A stretch of 64,000 bases of DNA from Cryptomeria japonica (lineage: Eukaryota > Streptophyta > Pinopsida > Cupressales > Cupressaceae), in contig NC_081413.1 of the NCBI RefSeq assembly GCF_030272615.1, positions 17,553,785-17,617,784 on the forward strand, given 5' to 3'. The notes under the pieces were generated by a model. The model made no database searches. It saw nothing but the letters and a program-made list of their open reading frames with translations, and was not told the origin of the DNA. Below, piece by piece: positions 33,662 to 44,828 of the stretch (its first letter is position 1; every line of letters begins with the position of its first letter). A program made the position numbers and the translations under genes.

Positions 33662-35105
33662 TGTATGCTCAGATTGTGGTACCAACAAAAGAGACACAAA
33701 CAACACAAACACACCAATGGGACATTTTATTAGAGATTAAAATCAATAAAACACATTAGTTAATTAAAAACTCTCAAAATCGTCTCATTGTCCTCTATCT
33801 CCAAGGATCTTCAAGACTCAAGGTGGCCCTCACTTGGAACCGCACTTGATCTTTAAGATGAAAACCTAAAGAATGAGATTTAAATGATATGATCTAGGAT
33901 CAAAATGAATGCAACTAAGATCCTAGATAGATGATCAAATGATATGAAGAAATGAAATGCAAGATGTAATGCAAGATATGAAACTAAGATTTAAATGATA
34001 TGATCTAGGATCATAATGAAAGCTAAACTAGCATGCAACTAAGATGATCTAAGTGCTTGAAAATGACAACTTGAGCTCCTTGATAACCTGCAAATTGACT
34101 ATAAGTTTGATGCACAAGATGATGGATTGAATGATTGAAGAAATGGGCTTTATTTATAGAGAAAATAGAGAAATGGATGGTTGAGATTGAGCAATCTCAA
34201 CAAGGGCTAGTATTGAAAGTTATCAATTCATGAGGGGGATTCAATCCAATCCCAAGTTGACAAATGTCACCTTGAGATGGCTTGAGAGGATGCTAAGCAA
34301 GCATTAGGGGTAACCTCAAGATATGACATCATTGGATAATGCCATTATCCAAAGGAGCATGCTATTGTCCAAGAGGTAAACTCTTGTACAAATTTGAGGG
34401 ATGGCCAACGGGACAATCATCATGGGCTAGGATTATGTCTTATAAGAGGCATTAAATTCTCTTTGAAGACTTTGGAGGTTAACTTGTTGAAAGTTAGATA
34501 ACCTTACAAGTTTGGAAGACCCAACAAGTTAACTTGTTGAAGAAGGTAGAGTCTTGAACACATTTAGAATACTTTCTTCCAAATTTGGAGAAGTGACTCC
34601 CCCAAATTTAGGGATGTGACATGATTAGAAGAATTAGGCTAATTAATGAGGGGTTCTAGAAGAATGTAAGCATGCTAATGAAAAATGTAGGAGAATGCAA
34701 GTGGAGGAAAATAAGTATTTTAGATAAAATAAAAGATTTATTTTAGCCAAAAGGGATGCAACTTGCATTTGTAGGATTTTGCAAGTGGAGGGATTATTCA
34801 CATTTAAATAATGATTTATTTAAATGCAAAGGGATTTTTAATCAAATGTAAATTCAATTAAAATAGAAAACGGGTTTTAATTAAATAAATAATATTTATT
34901 CAATTAAATGGCTAAAGGGGATTTAATCAAACCTTAGTTTAATTAATAGGTTAGGCTAGAAGAAATGGATTTTAATCAAGTGTTTAATTTGATTAATAGG
35001 CTAATAGGGATATTAATTAAACCTTAGTATAATTAATAGATGAATAAATGGTGATTAAATGAATAAAATTTAGTTAATTAGTTGTGCAAGTTTTAGGTGT
35101 CTACA
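33662..35105 (-). repeat. 3' LTR of element A
   Basis: A 1,444-bp LTR rich in TTTAATCAAA and TTTATTTAA strings. It matches 52,801-54,270 along its length. No 5-bp target duplication could be confirmed (left flank GCAGG). Confidence 0.85.
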
Positions 35106-35437
35106 TTTTGCCCCTCTTTGAAGCGAAGTGTGACCCCATGTTGATTCAAAGAAGTCGCCAAAATTCTCGTTATGGTTTTGTCATCGAAATTGTCGATATG
35201 AAACCCTGGATATTAAAAGTCACTATTAAGCTAGTGTCGATATGAGACTGATATGAAATTGATATGGAGATTCGATATGATAATGCCACCTCGGGAGATC
35301 GTTCGTGCACTAAAGGAATGAATGATCTCTCGAAAGAAGAAGAATGATATTTGAAAGATAGAAGAGTGGATAATTTATGACATGCATGGGTTTGATAAGA
35401 TTGATCAAACTGATTGGATTGATAAGAATAAGATCAA

Positions 35438-35754
35438 GTCTGGTTTCAGGAATGACACCTCTTGTATAAGACAAAGATGATCAGAACGTCGGGTTTCAAG
35501 AACGATATATCCTATATAAGACCTACTCAAAATGTCCGGTTTCAAGAAAGATACATCTTGTATAAGACATGATATAATGGATTAGATGAAATCGATTGAT
35601 AGAATTGATAAGTTTTAGATCAAGTCTGGTTTTAGGAATGACACCTCCTATATAAGACAAAGATGATCAAAACATCTAGTTTCAGCAACGATATATCCTA
35701 TATAAGACCTGAGCAAAACGTTTGGTTTCAGGAAAGATACATCCTATATAAGAC
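35438..35754. repeat. six-unit tandem array (GTCTGGTTTCA...TATAAGAC) in element A
   Basis: Six units of about 37 bp start with GTCTGGTTTCAGGAA-like sequence and end with TATAAGAC, separated by spacers of about 10-40 bp. Units 1-3 and 4-6 form a higher-order repeat: the middle of each (GACACCTC, GATATATCC, GATACATC) recurs in the same order. Unit ends GTCT and AGAC can pair. Confidence 0.85.
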
Positions 35755-37003
35755 ATGACCGATGAGAGTTGGATGAATGATGAAGATATGAAAGTGAACA
35801 AAGATTCCATGATGATGCGATAGATATGCATGTGATGGATGCAATGATGAATGTGACTAGATGATGATGATGATGCTGATATGCAACTAAATGCAAATTT
35901 TAGAAGTGATCTGAAAAATGCACCCAAGCACTTAACAATGATATGAACCCTGATATAAAATGCAATCTCGTTCTTGATATTGTCACCTTTTCGATCAAAT
36001 TAGATATGCTTCCTTTTTATCATCATTGAGCCTTTGATATGTTGAAAGTTGATACAAGCATCATGTTATAATTGAACCATGATGACCTGAGTATAACTTA
36101 CATGGGTTTCGATATTGCAAGATAGCACAAGCGTCGAGGTATAATTCAACCACGATTACCTGAGTGTGGCTTGCGTAAACAGAAAAGAGTTAACCTTTGT
36201 CCTATACAAATTGGAAATGTCCTCAGTGATATGCCATCGGATCACGTCGTAGAACAAATTTGCATAGTAAAAAGGTTTCACTCACAACCAGCAAACAAAG
36301 AAAATATCATACTCCTTCCTTGCTTCTCTCGTTTCAAGACATCCTTGAGTCACTTGGTCGATATGATAAGAAAAAAATGAAAACAACCATAGATAAACAT
36401 GCATGCCATCCTATGTATTTTTGTTGGATAAAACATCTTGCAAATGCCTCGTTGTTTAGTTTTGATCAATTCATGTTTCTTTTTTTTACCATTGACTGTC
36501 ATGATCTTGTTTTCGTCTCGATGTGTTTGTTGTGATCGATTGTTTGTTTGAAACCCAAAAGGTGATCTGCCCCCAGCGAGGTTAGGATTTTTCCCCCACT
36601 ATAGATACTACTTACGATATGGAATATGTACATTGACCACCAAGCCATGGTGGGATATAATACATATAACTATTCAGATAATCAAGGACATTAACTACAC
36701 TAAGTATGTCCAGGATTGATAAGCATTAGTGAAATTGTGAATTTCTGGAGATGGATCAGATGGGTGGATATGATATGTACAAATATATGGAGAAGCTTCT
36801 CTATCACAAATAGCGCCTGTTGCTAGGTTTTTGCCACTTGTTTTTATTGCATATTTCAATTTTTTTTCTTAATTTTTTAAATTTTTTTGAGAGATGAAAC
36901 GTGTCCTACCATCAATTGATAAAGATAAGACCAACTAGAACAAAATCCAACAATCATACTGATCTATGTCATTGTTTTGATTTGTTCGATGATTGATAAG
37001 AAT

Positions 37004-37214
37004 GTCTGGTTTCAAAGAGTGAGTACCCCGTATAAGACCGACCTGTCTGGTTTCGAGTGTACCTATTCTTGTATAAGACTTGTTGATGTTGATGTTGATA
37101 GATGGATTTATTAACAAGACTCGATGATTGATAGGAATGTTTGGTTTCAAAGAGTGAGTACCCCGTATAAGACCGATCTGTCTGGTTTTGAGTGTACCTA
37201 TCCTTGTATAAGAC
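37004..37214. repeat. four-unit tandem array related to the 35.4-kb array
   Basis: Two copies of a pair of units: GTCTGGTTTCAAAGAGTGAG ending in GTATAAGAC, then GTCTGGTTTCGAGTGTACC ending in GTATAAGAC. It is the same unit type as at 35,438-35,754 but with different centres. Confidence 0.85.
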
Positions 37215-39084
37215 AAGTTGATGTTGGTAGATTTTGAGTGATGAATTGATTAACAAGACACGTGATCAGTTTGATTGCAGAATTTGAGAGTTTTCCTGTT
37301 GTTGATTTGATGGATGGGCCATGCATTCATGCTTTGATTTTCAATTTTTTGTTTTGATTTTTTTGATTTTTAGTAATTTTTTTAGACATTTATGATTTTT
37401 GGAGCTTTTTGGATTAGAAGAAAGATGTATGTGGTTGCCCCAATGTATAGAAAAACAAGGAATATTATGAATGGATGATTAAATTGTTGAGATGGAAATG
37501 GATAGGAGAAAGACGAAGGTAGCTTATGAGGAGACACATCAAGAGATTTTTGAAATCATGTTTTTGTCCTTAGTTTTGATCAAGATTAAGGATGGAAAAG
37601 GGGATATGGATAGAAGAAAAAAATCATAGATAGTGATAGATGATGGAAGAAATGAATAGTTAGGATAGATAGTATGGATTAGCGTGAAGCAAGATCGTAG
37701 ATAGCACTGGATGAATTTAGATAGGGTAATGGATATTGGAGGAAGGATAATGGGAGATGTGGTATGAAGAATAGAGTGGATAAAAATTTGACCCCAAGTA
37801 TAGAGGTCTCCATTTGCAAAGAGGTGATATGCAATATTGTCACAATATTTAGCACCACCTGAATAAGTATTCTTGAACTTTTTCAAAGATAGAGACCCAA
37901 CCCAAACTTAGAACCTCTGAAAAATTCAACCGAACATATCTAGCAACTAGGAAGTATACTCAAAAGGGAAGAAGAATCCCAAACTGGATCAAGGTACTTA
38001 GTCTTTGATTACCCATGTGTGTGCAATTGGGTTCATTCCGACTCATATGATCATTGTAATCTTCAGAATCCATCGTGGCTAGCTACAAGAGTTACCCTGA
38101 CTTCAAAAGCATCTAGGATAGAGCCTCGTTGCCAGCAAGCAACCATAGCTCCGATGAGGTTATCACTGTAATATCACAAATATTTCTCCTTTGCCAGCTA
38201 GACGTCCATAGCCTCGATGGAGTTAATCGCATGTTCCCATAGCCAAGCATTTTGATATTTCATTTTTTTTTTCTTGATATTTTTTTCTTGATCATGCTTT
38301 TGATCTTTTGATATTTTCTTTTTTCTTTTCTCATTTTGATTGCATTAGCTTGTAAGTAATAAAACTTACATGGGTCTAATAATTATAGTGGCGCTGAAGC
38401 AAGATTTTAGATTTTTCACTAGCCATGTCTTCGACTAAGAGATCAAAATGATTTAGAGAAATTGATTAAGTGTATGAGATATAATAATCAAAATATGTCG
38501 ATACCAAGATACGATAAGTGGTTCTTTTCTAGATTGAGTGTGTATCCCAACCAAAAGAAAATGTTAAAGAGGAAAAACCTCGTATTCTGAAGCATTTCAT
38601 GAATAGATATCTAGGAAAAGAACTGAACATGAGATTCGAGTATGGGCAAGCATGTGACAAAATGACACAAATGCCTATTTCACAAATGATGAATTTATGC
38701 AAAGGATTGAATGAAAGGGAAAGAAGGATATAAAAGAGGTGTTGGATAATAGATGGAATGTTTGAAGATTTGTGTGAGGATAGATGGAAATGTATTCAAG
38801 ATGAATGTTGGTACACAAATCAAGAAGTGATGAAGAGATGGAGGAAAATTGAATTTTGGGACATAAGGACCCAAAATAGATAAAGGAAATGATGGAATAA
38901 TAGTTTCGGAAAGATGTTTAGATAGATGGTTGAAATAAGTTCAAAGATGTGTGCCTTTGTTGATCTTTCTTATGGATCATTTGAGGTGATGGATTGGTGG
39001 ATGGAGGGAGGTAAGGACCCAAGATGGATGGAAGGGATGGAGAGTTTGACTTTGGAATGAAAGGACCTAAAATTGATTTGGAGG

Positions 39085-39809
39085 TGTATATGGTGAAAAT
39101 GGATAACAACAATAACAATATTGAAAGGCTAAATGAATTCAACCACAAAACCCTAGCCTAACAATCAACAAAGATCCACCATAACATATGAAGATTACCT
39201 AAGACAATGCAAATCAAATGAAATCACAAAGATTATACCATCACATGTCCAATAGGGTTTTGATCTCCATTCTTCCTATCTCCATTGATCTTGCTTGATA
39301 TATTTGCTCTCAAATTTTATGTGCACAAGAGCTCAACAAAGAACGGAATGTGGTTGCAAGTAGGATCATAGTGTAGTCAAGTCCTCCAAATTGTCGATTA
39401 GGGTTTGATAATGAAGAAGACATCTCCTTAAATAGAAGACACAATATGAAATGGAGGGATAAGATTGAGAGGTGTAAAAGGAGGTCGGCTACGATTAGAG
39501 GGTAGGTAGAAGAAATAATAAAATAATGAAAGAGGTAGGTAGTGTAGGAATTAAGAGATGAGTGACATGTGTCATGTGTAGAAAAGGATAATGAATTAAT
39601 TAAATAAACACAGATTTATTTAATTAATAGAAGAAGTAGGATAATTAAATAAATAAGATATTTATTTAATTTAGGAAAAGGATAATTTAAATAAATAAAT
39701 GTATTTATTTAAATGAGAAATAAGGCTAGAAGAGGATAAATGAATTAATTAAATAAATAAAGATTTATTTAATTAATAGAAGAATTAGGCTTAGATAATT
39801 AAATAAATA
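39085..39809 (-). repeat. 3' LTR of element B, inner end deleted
   Basis: It matches the right LTR from TGTATATGGTGAAAATGG up to AAATAAATA and then jumps to CATCCTCATTG. In element C that string lies about 310 bp further in (60,631). The missing part includes the last 45 or so bp of the LTR and the adjoining polypurine tract. Confidence 0.88.
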
Positions 39810-40064
39810 CATCCTCATTGTCATCTACACCTTCACGAGATCAAAGTGCAGAGCGAGAAAAGAGCAGGAGCAGTCAGCAGCGATGGCTTTCGTGCATAGA
39901 TTCGACCGTGTTCACCGATTTCAGAGGCCAGCAGAGGCAGGAGAGCCGATAAGTACCACCAAACCTCCTTGTACTTTGACGCATTCAATTTTGTCATTAA
40001 TGCATGTCGAATAGAGAAATAAATGTGCTTAGAAGTAGAGTTAAAAAAATGTCAAAAACCGTTG

Positions 40065-40305
40065 AAACGCGTCTGTGTCCGTGCCAGGCGCGTCTGTGTC
40101 CGCCAGGCACGTCTGTGTAGGTGCCAGGCGCGTCTGCGTCTGGAACCGCGTTTGCGTCAGATGCGGGCGCGTTAATGTCATTCAGGGGCGTCTGCGTCGC
40201 CAAGTCACGTTTATGCACGGTATAAGCACGTTTGTGTTATACAGGCGCGTCTGTGTTGTACGGGTGCGTCTGTGCAGTCTTTAGGCGCGTTTGCGTTGAA
40301 AAATG
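40065..40305. repeat. array of about 12 GCGCGTCTGTGT units in the PMD intron of element B
   Basis: Units of 18-22 bp have the core GCGCGTCTGTGT or GCGCGTTTGTGT, each followed by a short variable tail. The same array lies at the matching place in element C, and the reverse-complement motif ACACAGACGCGC fills the leader at 47,468-47,786 and 48,988-49,377. Confidence 0.88.
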
Positions 40306-40423
40306 CAAGTTTTGGTCTTCTAGGTCAAATCGGCAGTTCTGTGATGAACATACGCTGTCGATTGGATAAGCTGCTGAGAGGATACACTCAAGCAGGTCCT
40401 CTAGGAAGACTAGGATAGATCAA

Positions 40424-40699
40424 GGCACTTTGTGATGAACAGTGAGTACCAAGATAGAGTACTTTGTGATGAACAGGGAGTACCCAAAGTATGAGCAGCA
40501 CTTTGTGATGAACAGGGAGTGCAAATGTGAGTAACACTTTGTGATGAACAGTGAGTGTCACCCACGGAGAACTTTGTGATGAACAGGGAGTACTACTAGG
40601 ATAGATAGTAACACTTTGTGATGAACAGTGAGTGTCACTAGAATAAATAGCTATGTGCATTTAGATAACGAGTAGCATTTTGTGATAAACAGTGAATGC
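40424..40699. repeat. seven-hairpin array in element B
   Basis: Seven units share the loop TTGTGATGAACAGGG (or AGTG at its end) between short inverted repeats. Stems differ between units but mostly remain paired, for example GTACT/AGTAC, GCACT/AGTGC, ACACT/AGTGT and GCATT/AATGC. Spacers of about 10-35 bp vary. It matches the array at 61,264-61,540 unit by unit. Confidence 0.88.
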
Positions 40700-41201
40700 C
40701 ACGATGACTGACATGATTTGATTTGCTTGACTGCAGGAGTACTTGCCGATGCTGGAGTCATAGGAGAGATTCCCGTCGACGCAGAGGTTGCGGCCTGAGC
40801 TGTCGGTTGGAGACAGAGCTGCCATCGAGGAGATGGGTTTGAGACATGTATTGTATGTGCCTGAGTTTTGGGCAAACATGGGTTTGCTGACTGCACTTGC
40901 TGAGAGATGGCACTCTGAGATGTGCACATTCCATTTACCGATGGGTGAGATGACAGTCACCCTTGAGGGTGTATATAGGATTCTGCGGGTGCCGATCGAT
41001 GGAGATTTGATCCCCTACGATCAAGATGGAGACCGGGAGGCATTGAGACGGGTATTTCAGGACCCTGGATTAGAGATGAGGGTGGGACACGTGGCATGGG
41101 ATACCATGACATGGATAGGATTAGCACTACCAATAGTGTTGGCAGGAGTGATCAGTGAGTTCCTCTGTATCAGTTTTGTACCATTTTGTATAATGATGTA
41201 G

Positions 41202-42861
41202 ACACCTGCGAGTGATTGTAGCCATATGATTTTGACATCATTATATCATGACACTTTATATATATATATGAGATGATTCATCTTTGCGGCAGCTATATGC
41301 ATGTGTACCTATGTGATGAGATGTTCTTATGTGATGCTTATGATATGGATGCAAATATGTATATGATGCAATGCAATATTTTTTTTTTGTTTTGTTTATG
41401 TTTTATATGTGTATGCATGATGCAAATGTGAATGTAAGTAATGCAGATGAATATGATAATGCAAATGTAAATTGTGCTAACAGGTGTTGTGTGCAGGATG
41501 TGATGCAGTTGTGATATCTATATGTATGTATGAAATGCGTATATGTGGTAATGCAGGTGCAACTACATGAAATGCAAATGTTTTTTGTGTGTCATTATAC
41601 TCAGTCATGTGATAGCAGGCTACGCGGACTCGAGAAGGATGATGGAAGTCAATCAAGAAAGGGGGATGGAAGATAGAAGATATGAAAGTGAAAGAGCTTC
41701 TTGTGCGTTATCATCATTGAGCTTTATTATGGCAAGTAGGTTATGACAATCAAGGCATATGTTCGACCTAGAAAGTCATTGTACCTGTTTGCATGGAGAT
41801 AAGACAGTCACAAACAAGGAATGCCCCAGTTCACACTAGACTCACAGTGTCCTCATATCCTTGGACAAGTCATAGCATTACTAAGAGACAATCCATAGAC
41901 AGCAAATACAAATAGGTGACGATACCCCATCCTCGCCTTTCTAGTCAAAGACATCCTGGAGATAGAATCTCTAGTCAAAGACATCCTGGAAAAGATAAAA
42001 GACATGTCACCAAAAAAGATGAAATCAAAAGAAAACCAAGACTCGACACCAACATCCACTGTAGTCCTCAAGTTTAGTGTCTCTTGTCACTTGTATAAGT
42101 CTTATTTGATTGTGGTCACAATGTTTACTTTCACAGAAAGGATAGATAGCACTGAACCATAATGTTGTCTAAGTATGTTGAAAGATTTGATTTGTTGAAG
42201 CCCATTGTTGCTGCTATGTCTCATCTGAAACTGACTGAATCCATGAAATTGATACTTTATTGCGGAGAAGATGAAACTTTATTGCGGATCTGTGATGCAA
42301 ATGTTGCTTTATTGCGGATTGTGCGCGAATATACTGAAGAAAGCTGGAAGAAACTGTACTCCTTGAAACATGTGATGTTCTCAGTTCCACACCCATTACT
42401 AGACGTAGGATTTGCCTTAGCCACAGATAGGATCTGATTTATTATGGATGGAAAGGGATGAAAAGAAAGGTTTATTATGAATGGCTAACCAATCTTGGGT
42501 AGATCAATAACAAGCCATGATGGGAATGGGTAAGTTTATTATGAACGAATAGGTTGTGAGTGTGTGCAAAGTGAAATGATGAAAGAGAATCCTGAAGGAG
42601 GGAGGAGCAATGTCTCTACGCATGGCGCTGGTGACCCAGTTTTCACCATGGTACTTGCCCAGGGCGCCACCGAAGTGGTTTTCACCGTTGGACGAAATCA
42701 TTTCTCTTTACTTTTTTCAAATTTTCAATGTTTTTTGTGTCACAAGGCACCTGTTTGCCAGGTTTTCACCAAGTAACGATTTTTTTGTTTTATAATTTTT
42801 TTTTGTATTTTTGATTTTTTTGATTTTTTTGTATTTTTTTGAATTAGGATACTCTGAAGAG
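41202..42861. other. element B internal, between PMD remnant and the gag-pro ORFs
   Basis: Rich in TATGATG/ATGCAAATG strings, and 41,210-41,600 is homologous to 63,580-64,000 of element C. CTTTATTGCGGA occurs three times at 42,255-42,320. No domain was seen in the ORFs of up to 91 codons here. Confidence 0.45.
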
Positions 42862-44543
42862 CTATGTGTAAAACCTGCGAAGGTGCATGCTGTTGATAGG
42901 ATCCTCCAAAGGTTCACCTTCTGTAGTTGAGAGCTGATATGCACCAGATCCATATGCTGCTGTAATAATGTAGGGACCAAGCCAGTTTGGTTCGAACTTA
43001 CCCTTCTCTCTGTCTTGCTGATTTTTAGGATTTTCTCTGAGAACCAAGTCACCCACCTGAAATGTGTGAGGTTTCACCTTATGATTGTAACTGCATTGTT
43101 CCTTGATTGAATGATGTGTAGCTTGAGTGTCTGTCTTCCTTGATGAAGGAACTGAGATAGAATTACTAGTGTGTGGACTATGTAGGCCCGTATGCTTGTC
43201 ACCTAAAGAAGTTTGGGCATCCTTGATAACAAAGTCCCTTGAGGAAGCTCCATTAAAGGTCCATGACATATCGCCAAAAGGGAATGGATGTGTGGAACAA
43301 GTGGATGAGCTATGAAGGCTTATGATTGCGAAAAGAAGTGAAAGTAGGATGGCATGATGGAGACTTAGGATCAACAAGTAATCTTTTTGACTTGCAATTG
43401 TAGAATTTTTGCCCCCAGTTATTTTGATATTAGGGGAGATCAACTTTTGTTCTTTTTTCTTCATAGGATTTTTATCCTTGACTTTGATTTTTTCAGAGTC
43501 CAATAGCTTTTGATTTTGATTTGGACTAAAGGAATTTTCTTTATTTTTGACTTTTAGATTTTTCTTTTCAAGGCTTGATTTTTGATCCCCAATTAGTAAG
43601 GGCTTTTGTAATTCTTGTTGATCCAAGTCTGGAAGTGGAGTGGAAATGGAATGAGCGGATGAAATAGTAGAGCTATGTGAGTTCGCAAGAGGGCTGGTGA
43701 TACGCTCAATAGATTCTTTGTTGGAACCACTCTTAGGACTATTGATATCAAAAGTTGCTTGCACCACTAGAGGAAATTTGCATTCAGACTTAGTAGCCAC
43801 AACACTAGGTGGTTCACACCCAATTCCTTGGTCTTGCATATTGCTTGTAGATTGTTCTTGTCGATTGAATGGCTTAGGAGATAATGGGAGTTGGTCAACA
43901 TGAAATATATACTCACCACATCCTAGGTCTTTAATCTTGAACTTTTCTTTTAGCTCTGCTTGTTTGGATGTAGAAGCTTTTAAGGATTCTGGATCCATAT
44001 ATGCCGATGAAGGAATAGCTTCTTGATTGGCTGGTATTGTTATTTCTGATCTAGGGCACAAATTGTTGCAATATATGAATGGATTTGGGTCAGCTTTGAC
44101 GGTCACTTCAACTCCATTGTGAGGGAACTTGATACATCGATGATATGTAGATGGGACTGCTCCCATCTCATGAATCCATGGACGTCCTAGCAATATGTTG
44201 TATGTGAGATCGAGGTCTAGGACTTGACAAACCACATCTTTTGTAACTGGCCCAACTTGAGAGGCAAGGTGACTGTACCCTTGGATGAACGCTCTTCATC
44301 ATCATATGCTTTGATAGTAATTTTGTTTGTAGAATTCACATCTTTGTCAGAATATCCCAATTGTTTAATGGTGCTCAATGTACAAATGTTTAGACCAGCT
44401 CCTCCATCTATCAGGACTCGCTTTATTCGATGTTTGTGTATGAAGGCTTCAATATGTAATGGTGCATTATGTGGCTGACTTACGGAGGCATCATCGGCTT
44501 CTGTGAATGTAAGGGAATGTGGAATGGAAAGGTATCCCACCAT
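42862..44543 (-). pseudogene. element B protease joined to the integrase C-terminal tail
   Basis: Minus strand: 44,543-44,217 carries the aspartic protease active site (RVLIDGGAGLNICTLS) and ends in a frameshift near 44,220. The 457-codon frame 44,235-42,862 continues with NILLGRPWIHEMGAVPSTYH, the usual end of Tat-like proteases. A long Ser/Lys-rich linker follows, and then, with no RT, RNase H or integrase core, the terminal integrase GPY/F-type module (FQVGDLVLRENPKNQQ, FEPNWLGPYIITAAYGSGAY, MHLRRFY). The open frame across the junction shows that the deletion arose before the present copy and has been kept, so the family is probably mobilised in trans. Confidence 0.85.
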
Positions 44544-44828
44544 GGCTTGAAACTAGTCCACGTTCAGATCAGTAGGAACGGCGGTGTCTCTCAAGATTTT
44601 GTCAAGAATAGCTTTATGAGCGGGGGATATGCGTAAGAGCTCAAGGATGGAGATGAGCGCGGGTGTCTTCCCTAACTATTCTACAAGGTCATACTCAGGT
44701 TTGGTAGATGAAGAAGCGGTGTTTTTAGTTGAAGCACCTGGCAAAGTAATTTTACCGCGACGAGTTGTAACATGACATTCAAAAGTAGGTTCGGAAGAAG
44801 ATCCAACACCACTTAGGACAATCTTGGG

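Larger units (their letters stand above)
35106..39079. other. internal region of element A, 3' side; non-coding
   Basis: No recognisable protein domain on either strand. ORFs up to 115 codons are low-complexity or shadow frames. It contains the two tandem arrays annotated separately. 38,000-39,080 is purine-rich on the plus strand. Confidence 0.5.
39883..41201 (+). pseudogene. PMD (plant mobile domain) gene remnant in element B, antisense to gag
   Basis: Exon 1 is 39,883-39,948 (MAFVHRFDRVHRFQRPAEAG...), in phase 0, but its donor reads ATAAGT instead of the GTAAGT present in element C. Exon 2 starts at 40,737 after a good acceptor (GACTGCAG) and is also phase 0. The PMD is recognisable: LAERWHSEMCTFHLPMGEMT (the RW..E..TFHLP.GEMT signature), TLEGVYRIL and DGDLIPYD. 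A TAG replaces the sense codon (CGG in C) near 40,761. After VLAGVISEF the gene is cut: about 1.57 kb present in element C is missing, and the 3' flank follows directly. PMD proteins are of uncertain biochemical role, some acting in silencing, and are often carried by transposons. Confidence 0.8.
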
